Part shown: positions 1-7,940 of the stretch, piece after piece | Numbering within the stretch: the first letter of the stretch is position 1 | Layout: every line of letters begins with the position of its first letter | From: CAYJEO01 sp044432805 | Lineage (GTDB): Bacteria; Bacillota_I; Bacilli_A; RF39; UBA660 | Direction of reading: 5' to 3' | Length of the DNA: 40,067 nt | Assembly (NCBI GenBank): GCA_044432805.1 | Contig: JAWXUI010000010.1 | Span: 1-40,067 of the forward strand | Notes under the pieces: model-generated | Seen by the model: the letters and a program-made list of their open reading frames with translations, nothing else | What the model was told of the DNA's origin: nothing | The model's database searches: none | Program-made: the position numbers and the translations under genes

Positions 1-236
1 CAATACAAATAAGTGATGCAGGAATAAGTCCAAGTAGTTTATTAAATAAATATGAGTTAAATAAAGAAAACTTAAAAAGACCAGTATTATCTATTGGAGT
101 TCCAACGGTAATAAATGCCGATAAATTTATAAAAAACAAAAATCTTTTAATAAGCGAAACTAATATAGATTATATTCTTGAAACACTAAGTGACATAATA
201 GCTGATAGTTTAAATCAAACACTTCATAAACTGTAA
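1..236 (+). CDS. gpr: Germination protease GPR, C-terminal part (5' end outside window)
   Basis: The reading frame enters at base 1 (codons in frame with base 3) and ends at the TAA at 234-236, giving about 78 residues. It contains IQISDAGISPSS and SIGVPTVINADKF, which match the C-terminal region of the spore endopeptidase GPR. GPR degrades small acid-soluble spore proteins during germination. Identity rests on these motifs and on spoIIP directly downstream, the same order as in Bacillus subtilis (gpr-spoIIP-yqxA). The N-terminal part, with the propeptide and most of the active site, lies outside the window. Confidence 0.85.
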   Translation, partial: IQISDAGISPSSLLNKYELNKENLKRPVLSIGVPTVINADKFIKNKNLLISETNIDYILETLSDIIADSLNQTLHKL

Positions 237-246
237 GTGTTTTTTT
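217..246 (+). terminator. Rho-independent terminator of gpr
   Basis: An 8-bp stem AAACACTT/AAGTGTTT (217-224 with 235-242) with a 10-nt loop is followed by a T run. The upstream arm lies inside the last gpr codons and the stop codon is in the loop and stem. Confidence 0.7.
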
Positions 247-292
247 GACATATTACTTATAAATTATAATATATAATTTTTATGGTGATACT

Positions 293-1261
293 ATGAAAAG
301 AAAATTTAATGGAAAAAAAAGAAAAAATGTAAAAAACAATATTTTTAAATTTATAGTTGTTATTATAATGACGATTATCTTTATTTCATTTTGCTTGCAA
401 TTAACAATATTTAACAGCAGTGCTAACTTCATAAAATTTATAATGGATGAATCATTAAACGTTAATGTATATGATAAATACACAAGTATATCAAAAAAAA
501 TGTTATCATTTATTAATGATGTTAATAACCCAATCACACTATTAGAGCAAAATTTTAATTATAAAGACACATCTTTAATATATAATGATATTTACGATGG
601 AAGTGAATATGAAAAAATGACTGCCTATTTAGCGCCTGTAAAAGAACTTAATATAGAAGAACCACTAGTGTACATCTATAACACTCACCCCTTAGAAACA
701 TATATTGATGAGGCACTATCTTCTACAGATCTATCACCTAATGTAATGGCTGCTAGTTATCTACTTCAAGATGTATTTTTAGAATTGGGAATACCGGCAA
801 TAGTAGAAACTAATGACATAACAGCATACTTAAAAGAAAACAATTGGGCATATAGTAAATCGTATAATGCTAGCCGAATATATTTGTTAGAAGCAATAGA
901 AAAATACTCAACACTAGAACTTTTTATTGACATCCATAGAGATGCAATTAGTCACGCTAATTCAACAACAACAATAGATGGATTAGAATGTGCAAAAATA
1001 ATGTTTGTCGTAGGAATGGATCATGATAATTTTCAAGAAAATCTAGATTATGCTAACTATTTAAATGAATTAATAACATCAGTTTATCCGACACTAACAA
1101 GAGGTGTAATGAAACAAACGGGTGCATCGGTAAATGGTATATATAACCAAGATATAACCACACCAATGGTTTTAATTGAATTAGGTGGATATGAAAATAC
1201 AATAGAAGAAGTAAGTAATACTATTAATTTGATTGCAAGTTTTTTAATAGGTGATTTATGA
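293..1261 (+). CDS. spoIIP: Stage II sporulation protein P (SpoIIP)
   Basis: SpoIIP is the peptidoglycan amidase/endopeptidase of the SpoIIDMP engulfment complex, acting outside the mother-cell membrane during sporulation. The 322-residue product has a basic N-terminus and one membrane segment (about 17-40). The C-terminal amidase domain shows YIYNTHPLETY (H132), FIDIHRDA (D213, H215, R216) and VLIELGGYEN (E297), the expected zinc and catalytic positions of the family. The start is ATG 293, preceded by GGTGAT. The gene follows gpr, and the next gene overlaps its end at ATGA (1258-1261), so the two are probably translationally coupled. The product is shorter than the B. subtilis protein (about 400 residues), mainly in the region before the amidase domain. 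Confidence 0.9.
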   Translation: MKRKFNGKKRKNVKNNIFKFIVVIIMTIIFISFCLQLTIFNSSANFIKFIMDESLNVNVYDKYTSISKKMLSFINDVNNPITLLEQNFNYKDTSLIYNDIYDGSEYEKMTAYLAPVKELNIEEPLVYIYNTHPLETYIDEALSSTDLSPNVMAASYLLQDVFLELGIPAIVETNDITAYLKENNWAYSKSYNASRIYLLEAIEKYSTLELFIDIHRDAISHANSTTTIDGLECAKIMFVVGMDHDNFQENLDYANYLNELITSVYPTLTRGVMKQTGASVNGIYNQDITTPMVLIELGGYENTIEEVSNTINLIASFLIGDL

Positions 1262-1602
1262 AAAAAGAGGAAAAAGAAAAAATTTACAAAAGAATATTTA
1301 GATATATGTTCTTATGTCTATTGGTAATTTATATAACTCTTTATTTTTCGCAAGTAACAGGATATTATGAATATCAACAAAGTAAAAACGTAGTATTCAC
1401 CCAAGAGCAAATTTTACAATTTGAAGAAGACATTAATTCTGGACTAAATCTAGATTTAGCAGAATATTTAGACAATACGAATACTAGTTATGACAATGTT
1501 TTCTCTAAATTAGGACTATCTATTTCTGAGAGTTTAGGAAAAACTGTAAAATCAGGAATAGAAAAAACTTTTACTTATTTATCCAAAGTCGTAGATAGTT
1601 AA
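1258..1602 (+). CDS. Small single-pass membrane protein in the yqxA (DUF3679) position
   Basis: A 114-residue protein with a charged N-terminus, one membrane helix (about 13-31) and an external soluble tail of about 80 residues. Its ATG overlaps the spoIIP stop as ATGA. In B. subtilis the gene after spoIIP is yqxA, which encodes a 112-residue, single-pass DUF3679 protein of unknown function. The length, topology and position match, and the C-terminal stretch (GLSISESLGKTVKSGIEK) has the same amphipathic, glycine/serine-spaced character. Assignment to DUF3679 is inferred from synteny and not shown by clear motif identity. A role with SpoIIP in sporulation is plausible. Confidence 0.6.
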   Translation: MKKEEKEKIYKRIFRYMFLCLLVIYITLYFSQVTGYYEYQQSKNVVFTQEQILQFEEDINSGLNLDLAEYLDNTNTSYDNVFSKLGLSISESLGKTVKSGIEKTFTYLSKVVDS

Positions 1603-1616
1603 TTTTATCTACATTT
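1591..1616 (+). terminator. Probable weak terminator after the yqxA-like gene
   Basis: A perfect 7-bp inverted repeat GTAGATA/TATCTAC (1591-1597 and 1606-1612) has an 8-nt loop and is followed only by ATTTTG. It overlaps the stop codon. The T run is short, so termination may be partial. Confidence 0.4.
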
Positions 1617-1672
1617 TGAAATGTAAATAGTTAAATAAATTTGTGAAAGAAGGATAAACTTAATTTAAAATG

Positions 1673-1681
1673 TGCTATTAT
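1673..1681 (+). promoter_or_regulatory. Extended -10 promoter element for the gene at 1702
   Basis: TGCTATTAT (TGn plus TATTAT at 1676-1681) lies about 20 bases before the ATG. There is no good -35 box at 17 bp, so this would be an extended -10 promoter. Confidence 0.35.
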
Positions 1682-1701
1682 ATAAATAATAGGAGATGTA
1701 T

Positions 1702-3207
1702 ATGATAAATATTAATGATTTAAAAAGAAAAATCCAAAATAAAGAAAATGTTTCAAACGAAATATTAGAAGTAGCAACTATCAACCAAGATGGATTCTTA
1801 GTTGTTTCAGATGCAATAAATCTAAATGAGAAAATCCACCAATTACCAAAAGAAACACCTGATGTAGAAAAGATTCTTGTACATGCAACGAATTTCTACC
1901 CGAAAGACAAAAAAATTTTATCTAGGTATGATGCAAACGTAGTTTATAATATTGATGAACTATTAATAGATAAAACACCGATTAGAATAGAAGTGAAATC
2001 CCAACGAAGAACTGTTCATTTTAGTGTTAATAGCTCTGTTGAAAGCACAAACAATAGTCTTTATGGAAGTTGGGATATGATGAAATTCATAATTTTAGAA
2101 CCGTATGCATTACATAAAAAAGAAATAGTAGGTGGAAGTATGAATGACACATTTACTAAATCAACGACATTAAGTGATCAAGCAGTGCTAATTATAAGAG
2201 AAGACGAATTAAGTAATTTAACTGAAGAACAAAAAGAAGAGTTTGACATAGTGTTGTATAAAGGACAAGATTTTAGTGTATGTGTAAATAATGTGATTAA
2301 AATGCTAGATTATCCTGTTCATAAAAGATATCATGATGATGTTATCCATGCTGTTAGTAAAGAGGGAGATATTGAAAACAAACTTGACAACCAAGAACTA
2401 TTCATGGGTTTTATTAAATTTTACGGCAAATCGATTGGAAGAAATGAAGAATTCGATTTGGACGTTTTAAAAGAATTATACTTAATATATTACTCATGGA
2501 CTAGCAGAATTGATTATATGGCACTAGAAGTTGATATTAATAGCGAAATACAATGGAAAAAGTTTAAAGATTTTTACTGCCATAACGCTATTTATAAAAA
2601 AGATGAAAATGAATTTAAATTTATGGATTATGATGAACTAACAATGAAGAATTATTTAGGATATGAAAACTCAGGCAAATTATATGAAAATATGATGCAA
2701 ATATTTGAAGATATGAGCAAAACAACAAAAAAAGAAGAAAAAGCTGATGTAGAAATACCAGTTTTGTTAGAATATGATATAAATGAAATGAATTTTTTTG
2801 AAGCCACTAATAATAAAGATTACAAAAGACGTCTCGAAGGAGAGTTACATAAATTAATATTTGATTATTCTTTTACTAATTTATCTTTTGGTGTTAATGA
2901 TTCTGAAGTAAAATTAACTGTCACAACTAACATTAGTGATGTAGAAGGATTTATTCAAAGCGCCCAAAACACATTGATGTATAAAAAAAACTTAATTATT
3001 AATAATAAAAAAATATATGTTGATGATTTTGGTGAATTTATTCAAAACTCATCTGATATTATGATTATATCTGAAGAAAGCGTAAGATTAAATTTAAAAG
3101 CAAAAAACGAAACAGTAGGAGAATTTATAGAAGACTTGAAGGAACTACTATGCGTTATAAACAATTTTTCGTTAATTTCTATGGATCGCGAAAATTACTT
3201 TTTCTAA
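1702..3207 (+). CDS. Unrecognised 501-residue cytosolic protein
   Basis: I do not recognise this family. There is no signal peptide or membrane segment, and the protein is acidic and lysine-rich. Residues about 58-185 form the most structured-looking block: ILVHATNFYP, then RRTVHFSVN, a GSWD turn, KFIILEP and AVLIIRED. The H-A-T and TVHFS elements loosely recall ADP-ribosyltransferase strands, but this is only a visual impression. A middle helical, aromatic-rich region follows, then a charged linker (about 345-355, rich in K and E) and a separate C-terminal alpha/beta part of about 130 residues. The ATG at 1702 is chosen over the ATG at 1696 because AGGAG at 1691-1695 abuts the first and is correctly spaced (6 nt) from the second. 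The gene appears monocistronic, with a terminator behind it. Confidence 0.75.
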   Translation: MININDLKRKIQNKENVSNEILEVATINQDGFLVVSDAINLNEKIHQLPKETPDVEKILVHATNFYPKDKKILSRYDANVVYNIDELLIDKTPIRIEVKSQRRTVHFSVNSSVESTNNSLYGSWDMMKFIILEPYALHKKEIVGGSMNDTFTKSTTLSDQAVLIIREDELSNLTEEQKEEFDIVLYKGQDFSVCVNNVIKMLDYPVHKRYHDDVIHAVSKEGDIENKLDNQELFMGFIKFYGKSIGRNEEFDLDVLKELYLIYYSWTSRIDYMALEVDINSEIQWKKFKDFYCHNAIYKKDENEFKFMDYDELTMKNYLGYENSGKLYENMMQIFEDMSKTTKKEEKADVEIPVLLEYDINEMNFFEATNNKDYKRRLEGELHKLIFDYSFTNLSFGVNDSEVKLTVTTNISDVEGFIQSAQNTLMYKKNLIINNKKIYVDDFGEFIQNSSDIMIISEESVRLNLKAKNETVGEFIEDLKELLCVINNFSLISMDRENYFF

Positions 3208-3230
3208 ATTGAATAATTAAATTTTAAATT

Positions 3231-3261
3231 AAAAACATTGATTTTAACATTGATGTTTTTT
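3231..3261 (+). terminator. Rho-independent terminator
   Basis: An 8-bp stem AAAAACAT/ATGTTTTT (3231-3238, 3253-3260) with a 14-nt loop ends in a T run, 24 bases after the preceding stop codon. Confidence 0.55.
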
Positions 3262-3264
3262 AGG

Positions 3265-3294
3265 TTGAAACTAGGTGTTGTTATATGGTAAAAT
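3265..3294 (+). promoter_or_regulatory. Sigma-A type promoter of nfo
   Basis: TTGAAA (3265-3270), an 18-bp spacer and TAAAAT (3289-3294), with TGG immediately before the -10 (extended -10). Confidence 0.6.
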
Positions 3295-3319
3295 TATTCT
3301 TATGAAATAGGTGGTAAAA

Positions 3320-4198
3320 ATGTTTATAGGATCTCACGTTAGTTTTAAAAAAGATACACAATTTTTAGGAAGTATAAATGAAAGTCTAAGTTATGGTTCA
3401 ACGGCCTTTATGTTTTATACAGGTGCACCTCAAAATACAATGAGAAGTGCAATTAATGAAGACATTACAAATAACGCTCATGAATTATTAAAAGAAAAAA
3501 ATATTAAAATCGATAACATTATAGTACATGCCCCATATATAATAAATTTAGCAAATGAAAAAAACAAAGATTTCGCTATAAGTTTTTTAAGAGAAGAAAT
3601 AAATAGAGTAATGCAATTAGGCGTAAAAAAACTAGTTCTTCATCCAGGTAGTCATGTAGGTGCTGGAATAGAAAAAGGAATAGAAAATATAGCATCATCA
3701 TTAAATAGTGTGTTAAAAGTAGAAGATGATATTTTGATTTGCTTAGAAACTATGGCTGGAAAAGGAAGCGAAATAGGTTCTAACTTTAACGAAATAAAAG
3801 AAATTATTTCAAAAGTTGATTTAAAAGATAAAATAGCAGTTTGTTTAGATACTTGTCATTTAAATGATTCAGGATATAATTTAAATAACTTTGATGAAAT
3901 ATTAAAAGAATTTGATGAAGTAATTGGAATTGAAAAAATAGCAGTCGTACATGTAAACGACAGCAAAAATGACTTAGGTGCAAAAAAAGATAGACACGAA
4001 AATATTGGATTTGGTACATTAGGGTTTACTTGCATATTAAATATTATAAATAATGACAAATTAAAAGATGTTCCTAAAATTTTAGAAACACCTTATATAA
4101 ATAAATTATATCCTCCATATAAATTTGAAATTGAAATGCTTCTAAAAAGTAAATTCAATGAAAATTTAATAGAAGACATAGAAAATTTTTATAAATAA
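3320..4198 (+). CDS. nfo: Endonuclease IV (AP endonuclease)
   Basis: Endonuclease IV cleaves DNA 5' of abasic sites in base excision repair and uses three zinc ions. The 292-residue product starts MFIGSHVS, as the family does, and shows all nine expected metal ligands: H70, H108, E143, D177, H180, H211, D224, H226 and E256, within motifs HAPY, HPGSH, CLETMAGKG, CLDTCH, HVNDSKN, DRHENIG and ETP. The ATG at 3320 is preferred over an upstream in-frame GTG (3311), because that GTG is part of the ribosome-binding site AGGTGG. The gene has its own promoter. Its last 10 bases overlap the end of the convergent gene at 4189-4449, and its terminator lies inside that gene. Confidence 0.95.
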   Translation: MFIGSHVSFKKDTQFLGSINESLSYGSTAFMFYTGAPQNTMRSAINEDITNNAHELLKEKNIKIDNIIVHAPYIINLANEKNKDFAISFLREEINRVMQLGVKKLVLHPGSHVGAGIEKGIENIASSLNSVLKVEDDILICLETMAGKGSEIGSNFNEIKEIISKVDLKDKIAVCLDTCHLNDSGYNLNNFDEILKEFDEVIGIEKIAVVHVNDSKNDLGAKKDRHENIGFGTLGFTCILNIINNDKLKDVPKILETPYINKLYPPYKFEIEMLLKSKFNENLIEDIENFYK

Positions 4199-4449
4199 GA
4201 AGCATATTTATTTTTATAATAGAAGAACAACTCTTCTATTTTTTTTACTTTCATATAATCCATCTTATTATATAAATCATTAAAAACAAAAGTCGGATTA
4301 TATAATAAATCATCTAAATTGTTATTAGCGGTTTCTAATAATAACTTAGCTTCATATTCACCTATCTCTAAATTGTTTTTGTTTCCAAAATCAATAATAT
4401 CATTAGTAGAAACATTTTTTAAATATTTTAAAATCATAAATTTATGCAT
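4189..4449 (-). CDS. DUF2624/YqfT-like small protein
   Basis: An 86-residue, all-helical protein with no membrane segment. Its pattern (N-terminal TNDIIDFGNKNNLEIGEYEA, then an acidic middle and a final KKIEELFFYYKNKY helix) resembles DUF2624, typified by B. subtilis YqfT, whose gene neighbours the endonuclease IV gene yqfS. The function of the family is unknown. Start ATG (complement of 4447-4449) is preceded on the minus strand by GGTGAT. The gene is convergent with nfo, overlaps it by 10 bp and is divergent from the pbp gene at 4515. The family call rests on pattern plus synteny. Confidence 0.7.
   Translation of the reverse strand: MHKFMILKYLKNVSTNDIIDFGNKNNLEIGEYEAKLLLETANNNLDDLLYNPTFVFNDLYNKMDYMKVKKIEELFFYYKNKYASYL
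4218..4246 (+). terminator. nfo terminator located inside the opposite-strand gene
   Basis: A perfect 9-bp stem AATAGAAGA/TCTTCTATT (4218-4226 and 4232-4240) with a 5-nt loop is followed by six further T. It lies wholly within the coding sequence of the minus-strand gene at 4189-4449. Confidence 0.85.
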
Positions 4450-4514
4450 AATATCACCAATAATATCCTATGCTTAAATATTCTTTTTAGTACATATTAA
4501 TAATGGGTGATAAA

Positions 4515-6407
4515 ATGAACTTAGAAAACAAAAGAATAATTATATTAAAAATAACAATTATATTAGTATTTATCTTTTTGATTTTTTACTTATTTTATAT
4601 CCAAATTAGTAAAAATGAATATTACAAAAACATTGTGTCGCAAAAGGCAAATATAACCATAGAAGGAACAACCGCTCCAAGAGGTAGAATTTTAGATAGA
4701 AACTATAATGTAATTGTAGATAATATACAAATAAATGAAATAGTTTATAATGCATCAAATACTATAGAAGAACAAATAAATATAGCAAAGACACTATCAA
4801 ATTTATTAACTATAGAACCTATTCTAACTGAAACACAAAAAGAAGAATATTATTTTTTAACAACTGATAAACAAACATATGAATATATGTTATTAGAAAA
4901 TATGGAAAACTATGAAATAAACGAAGAAGAAGCATATATTTATTATTTAATGAACAATGGATATTCTTACGAAGATAAACTTATAAAAACAAAAGTAACT
5001 GACGAAGAGTATGCACTTGTAGCAGAATCTTTAGATGAACTAAATGGAATATCATTGAGAACAAATTGGGAAAGATACTATCCATATGGAGATACACTTA
5101 AATCTATTTTAGGAACAGTTGGTGATATGCCAGAATCATTACTAGATTACTATGAAAATACAGATTATAATATAACGGATAAAGTAGGAATAAGTTATTT
5201 AGAAATGCAGTATGATTCTTATTTAAAAGGAGTAAATGAAGTATATTTATTAAATGATGAATCAACAATTTTAGAAAGTGGTAGAAGTGGTTATGATATT
5301 GTTTTATCAATCGATATTAATTTGCAATTAGAAATAGAAAAAATAATAGAAGAAGAGATGCTAAAAGCAAAAAACGAAGCTAATACACAATATTTTGAAA
5401 ATACATATGCTTTAATCACAGACCCAAATACTGGAGAAATTTTAGCGATGTCAGGAAAACAAATAATTGAAGAAAATGGCGAATATACTTTTATTGATAG
5501 CACGAATACAATGTTGACAAATCCATTAGTTGTTGGTTCAGCAATAAAAGGGGCATCACATATTGTTGGTTATAATACAGGAGCTATTACTTTTGGAGAA
5601 ACACACTCTGATATGTGTTTAAAATTTTATAATTTAAATGAAAAGTGTTCTTGGAAATCACTAGGTGTAGTAGATGATATAACTGCAATAAAATATTCAG
5701 CAAATACATATCAATATCATACAGTACTAGATGTTGGACAAAGTAGTTATAATTATAACGGGAATCTTAATTTAGCTGATGGAACTTTTGATCTTTATAG
5801 AAATACTTTTTATGAATTTGGGCTAGGGGTTTTAACAGAAATAGACCTTCCTTTTGAAAGTACAGGTTATAAAGGAACAAGAAGTGATGATTATTTACTA
5901 CTAGACTATGCCATAGGTCAATATGATACTTACACAGCGCTACAACTCGGACAATATATAGGTACTATTGCAAATGATGGAAGCAGAATGAAATTAAATT
6001 TATTAAATGAAGTTATTTATAATGAAGAAACAATTTATACATATGATCCAATTATTTTAAATACGGTTTCAACACAAGATATTTATATGGATAGAGTACA
6101 GCTAGGATTTTCTGAAGTTATGCAAATAGGAGGAACGGGAAGTAATTACATAGACAGAATATATTCTCCCGCTGGAAAAACAGGAACAAGTCAAACTTTT
6201 TATGATACGGATAATAACGGAATAATAGATACAGAAACAATATCAAGTACTTTTGTCGGATATGCCCCTGTAGATGATCCAATAGTCACATTTACTGTTA
6301 TAACACCAGATATAGGGCATTTTGAAGGCTCAACAGATTATAGAACTTATGTTAATAAAAGAATTAGCTATGCAATTTCAAATAAATTTTTTGAATTATA
6401 TAAATAA
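4515..6407 (+). CDS. Class B penicillin-binding protein (peptidoglycan transpeptidase)
   Basis: A monofunctional D,D-transpeptidase that cross-links peptidoglycan at the outer face of the membrane. The 630-residue product has a short cytoplasmic tail, one membrane anchor (about 7-29), an N-terminal dimerisation domain containing APRGRILDRN, and a C-terminal transpeptidase domain. Active-site motifs are SAIK (S342/K345), SAN (S395-N397) and KTG (555-557). There is no PASTA domain, and length fits the FtsI/PBP2B/SpoVD group, but I cannot say whether it serves division, elongation or sporulation. ATG 4515 follows GGGTGAT, so the earlier ATG at 4503 is rejected. The last 18 codons have a near copy at 7941-7994, beyond the next gene. 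Confidence 0.88.
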   Translation: MNLENKRIIILKITIILVFIFLIFYLFYIQISKNEYYKNIVSQKANITIEGTTAPRGRILDRNYNVIVDNIQINEIVYNASNTIEEQINIAKTLSNLLTIEPILTETQKEEYYFLTTDKQTYEYMLLENMENYEINEEEAYIYYLMNNGYSYEDKLIKTKVTDEEYALVAESLDELNGISLRTNWERYYPYGDTLKSILGTVGDMPESLLDYYENTDYNITDKVGISYLEMQYDSYLKGVNEVYLLNDESTILESGRSGYDIVLSIDINLQLEIEKIIEEEMLKAKNEANTQYFENTYALITDPNTGEILAMSGKQIIEENGEYTFIDSTNTMLTNPLVVGSAIKGASHIVGYNTGAITFGETHSDMCLKFYNLNEKCSWKSLGVVDDITAIKYSANTYQYHTVLDVGQSSYNYNGNLNLADGTFDLYRNTFYEFGLGVLTEIDLPFESTGYKGTRSDDYLLLDYAIGQYDTYTALQLGQYIGTIANDGSRMKLNLLNEVIYNEETIYTYDPIILNTVSTQDIYMDRVQLGFSEVMQIGGTGSNYIDRIYSPAGKTGTSQTFYDTDNNGIIDTETISSTFVGYAPVDDPIVTFTVITPDIGHFEGSTDYRTYVNKRISYAISNKFFELYK

Positions 6408-6418
6408 CATAAAAAAAG

Positions 6419-6451
6419 CCTTTAAATACTTACGTAGTAATTAAAGGTTTT
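6419..6451. terminator. Bidirectional terminator between pbp and the surface-protein gene
   Basis: A 12-position stem (6419-6430 with 6436-6447, one A-A mismatch) and a 5-nt loop, flanked by an A run on the left and GTTTTATTT on the right. It can serve pbp on the plus strand and the minus-strand gene at 6487-7746. Confidence 0.8.
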
Positions 6452-6486
6452 ATTTATAAGTTGACTTAAAGAACTATTATTTTAAA

Positions 6487-7746
6487 TTAATCAGTTGTTG
6501 TATCTATAATAACTAATCTTGTAGTAGCGTTACTTCCAGATGTACCAGTGGCTACACCAAAAGCAAATATTCCTGCTAGAGAAGAACTAGAACAGCTACC
6601 ACCACGCAATGCCCAAGGATAATTACCGTTAACAAAATAAATAGAATCATTAAACCAATTTTTAGTTTCATAAGTTGCATCACCAATTATATATCCTGTA
6701 TAAATATCATAATATAATTGATATTCATAAGAATTATAATATTCATTGTCAATACTATCAGTAAATCCAGCAGAGCCACTATTGAACTCTCCATCTTCAT
6801 TTTGCATATTACTCATAGTATATTCAAATGCTCCGCCAGCCATATCGAATATTCCGCTTATATTGCCAGTAGTGCTTTGTGGATAAGATGAAACTCCAGA
6901 ACCGTATTCTATTGAACACTCACTAGAAGAACTAGCGTTGTCACTTGATGCTCCACAACCTGTTATAAAATCATTGTTGTTATTAATTCTAATTTCTTCA
7001 TTTATTCCATAATCAGAATAAGATAGATAAGCAATAGCTCCCCATTCGGTGTTTTTTATCATATGGCTATCAGCATCAATATTATGATCATCAGAAAAAT
7101 CCAATAATGAATCATAAAATATCGAAACTTTTTTGCTTACTAATGCAATTCTACTAGGTAATACTGTAGTATTTGATACACTTCCACTTATTTCAAATTT
7201 AGCAACCCATATACCTGGTAATTCATCATCGCCAAAAGTAAATGCCGGATGCGTATACCATTGAGTATTTTCATTTCCAGTGGACTTCTCATCGCTTACT
7301 GATTCAAATTCTATATTTATAGTTTGTTCGTTTCCACTGCCAGAACTGCTTCCATCTATGCTAAATAATTCATATTTAAATCTTGGTATCCACACAAAGT
7401 AAGCTGCAATATCATATTCTGATATAACTGAACCAACTTCATAATCAATATCACTTTTTAAAATTACTGAATTGGCCCAAATTTTTTCGTCATAATTGTA
7501 CCATTCTTTACTAAAATCCGCATAAGTGACAGTGCCATCATCAGCGATTGTAACAGGAATTAGTCCGTCGCTTAATACCGGCGCACTTGCTCCTGAATTA
7601 TCAACATAAGCATCTTTTTCTCCTATAGTAATTACAGGTAATAACTCATCGTTATCATTAAATACAAAAAGAAATAATACTATTGCCAATAATATAATAC
7701 CGACTATCAAAAGTAATAAAAATAATATTTTTTTGCTTTTTTTCAT
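6487..7746 (-). CDS. Membrane-anchored surface protein with FGE/C-type-lectin-like domain
   Basis: A 419-residue protein with a basic N-terminus and one strong membrane segment (about 6-29), so most of it is predicted to be outside the cell. The ectodomain shares ordered motifs with the prepilin protein at 11099-12631: ADFSKEWYNYD, YFVWIPRFKYE, EKSTGNENTQWYTHPAF, NTEWGAIAYLS and ISGIFDMAGGAFEYTM. The last resembles the N-V-W-E-W turn of formylglycine-generating-enzyme-like folds, and the C-terminal WALRGGSCSS...AGIFAF...TRLV occupies the place of the family's R-G-G-S...GFR segment. Such folds often serve as ligand-binding or variable domains. The catalytic cysteines of true FGE are not evident, so an adhesin role is more likely than enzyme activity. 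It has its own promoter and an AAAGGAGGG ribosome-binding site. Confidence 0.8.
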   Translation of the reverse strand: MKKSKKILFLLLLIVGIILLAIVLFLFVFNDNDELLPVITIGEKDAYVDNSGASAPVLSDGLIPVTIADDGTVTYADFSKEWYNYDEKIWANSVILKSDIDYEVGSVISEYDIAAYFVWIPRFKYELFSIDGSSSGSGNEQTINIEFESVSDEKSTGNENTQWYTHPAFTFGDDELPGIWVAKFEISGSVSNTTVLPSRIALVSKKVSIFYDSLLDFSDDHNIDADSHMIKNTEWGAIAYLSYSDYGINEEIRINNNNDFITGCGASSDNASSSSECSIEYGSGVSSYPQSTTGNISGIFDMAGGAFEYTMSNMQNEDGEFNSGSAGFTDSIDNEYYNSYEYQLYYDIYTGYIIGDATYETKNWFNDSIYFVNGNYPWALRGGSCSSSSLAGIFAFGVATGTSGSNATTRLVIIDTTTD

Positions 7747-7779
7747 AAAATAATATACCCTCCTTTATTTTATAACTTA

Positions 7780-7808
7780 ATAATATCACTAAAATAATTT
7801 ACAGTCAA
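7780..7808 (-). promoter_or_regulatory. Sigma-A promoter of the surface-protein gene
   Basis: On the minus strand TTGACT (complement of 7803-7808), a 17-bp spacer and TATTAT (complement of 7780-7785), followed by the GGAGG site near 7759-7767. Confidence 0.8.
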
Positions 7809-7856
7809 TAAAAAAACAAGCATTAATTTAATACTCTCGATATATAGAAACAACCA

Positions 7857-7899
7857 TTAATAAAAAATCATAAAAGATAATGCTATTATTTTTTATTAA
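7857..7899. other. Long AT-only inverted repeat in the 290-bp gap before rpmG
   Basis: TTAATAAAAAAT at 7857-7868 pairs perfectly with 7888-7899 across a 19-nt loop. There is no GC pair in the stem. It could be a weak terminator or a remnant. Apart from this, the minus-strand promoter, the pbp-tail copy and the rpmG promoter, I see nothing else in 7747-8035. Confidence 0.35.
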
Positions 7900-7940
7900 A
7901 ATTATTAATTTAAGTCACTATATATTCTAAAACACACAAT

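Noticed and set aside
245..277. TTGACA followed by TATAAT boxes before spoIIP
   Set aside because: The spacing is 14 or 21 bp, outside the sigma-A range, and TTGACA runs out of the gpr terminator T run. A sporulation sigma factor is expected for this gene, but no convincing box was found.
7857..7899. Long inverted repeat as an insertion-sequence end
   Set aside because: The arms are pure A/T, there is no transposase nearby and no matching copy elsewhere in the window.
6383..7940. A site-specific integrative element with the 29-base repeats as attachment sites
   Set aside because: The insert holds only the surface gene and no integrase, and the copies differ by scattered, partly synonymous changes beyond the 29 bases, which fits diverged alleles as well. 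Kept only as one possible mechanism.
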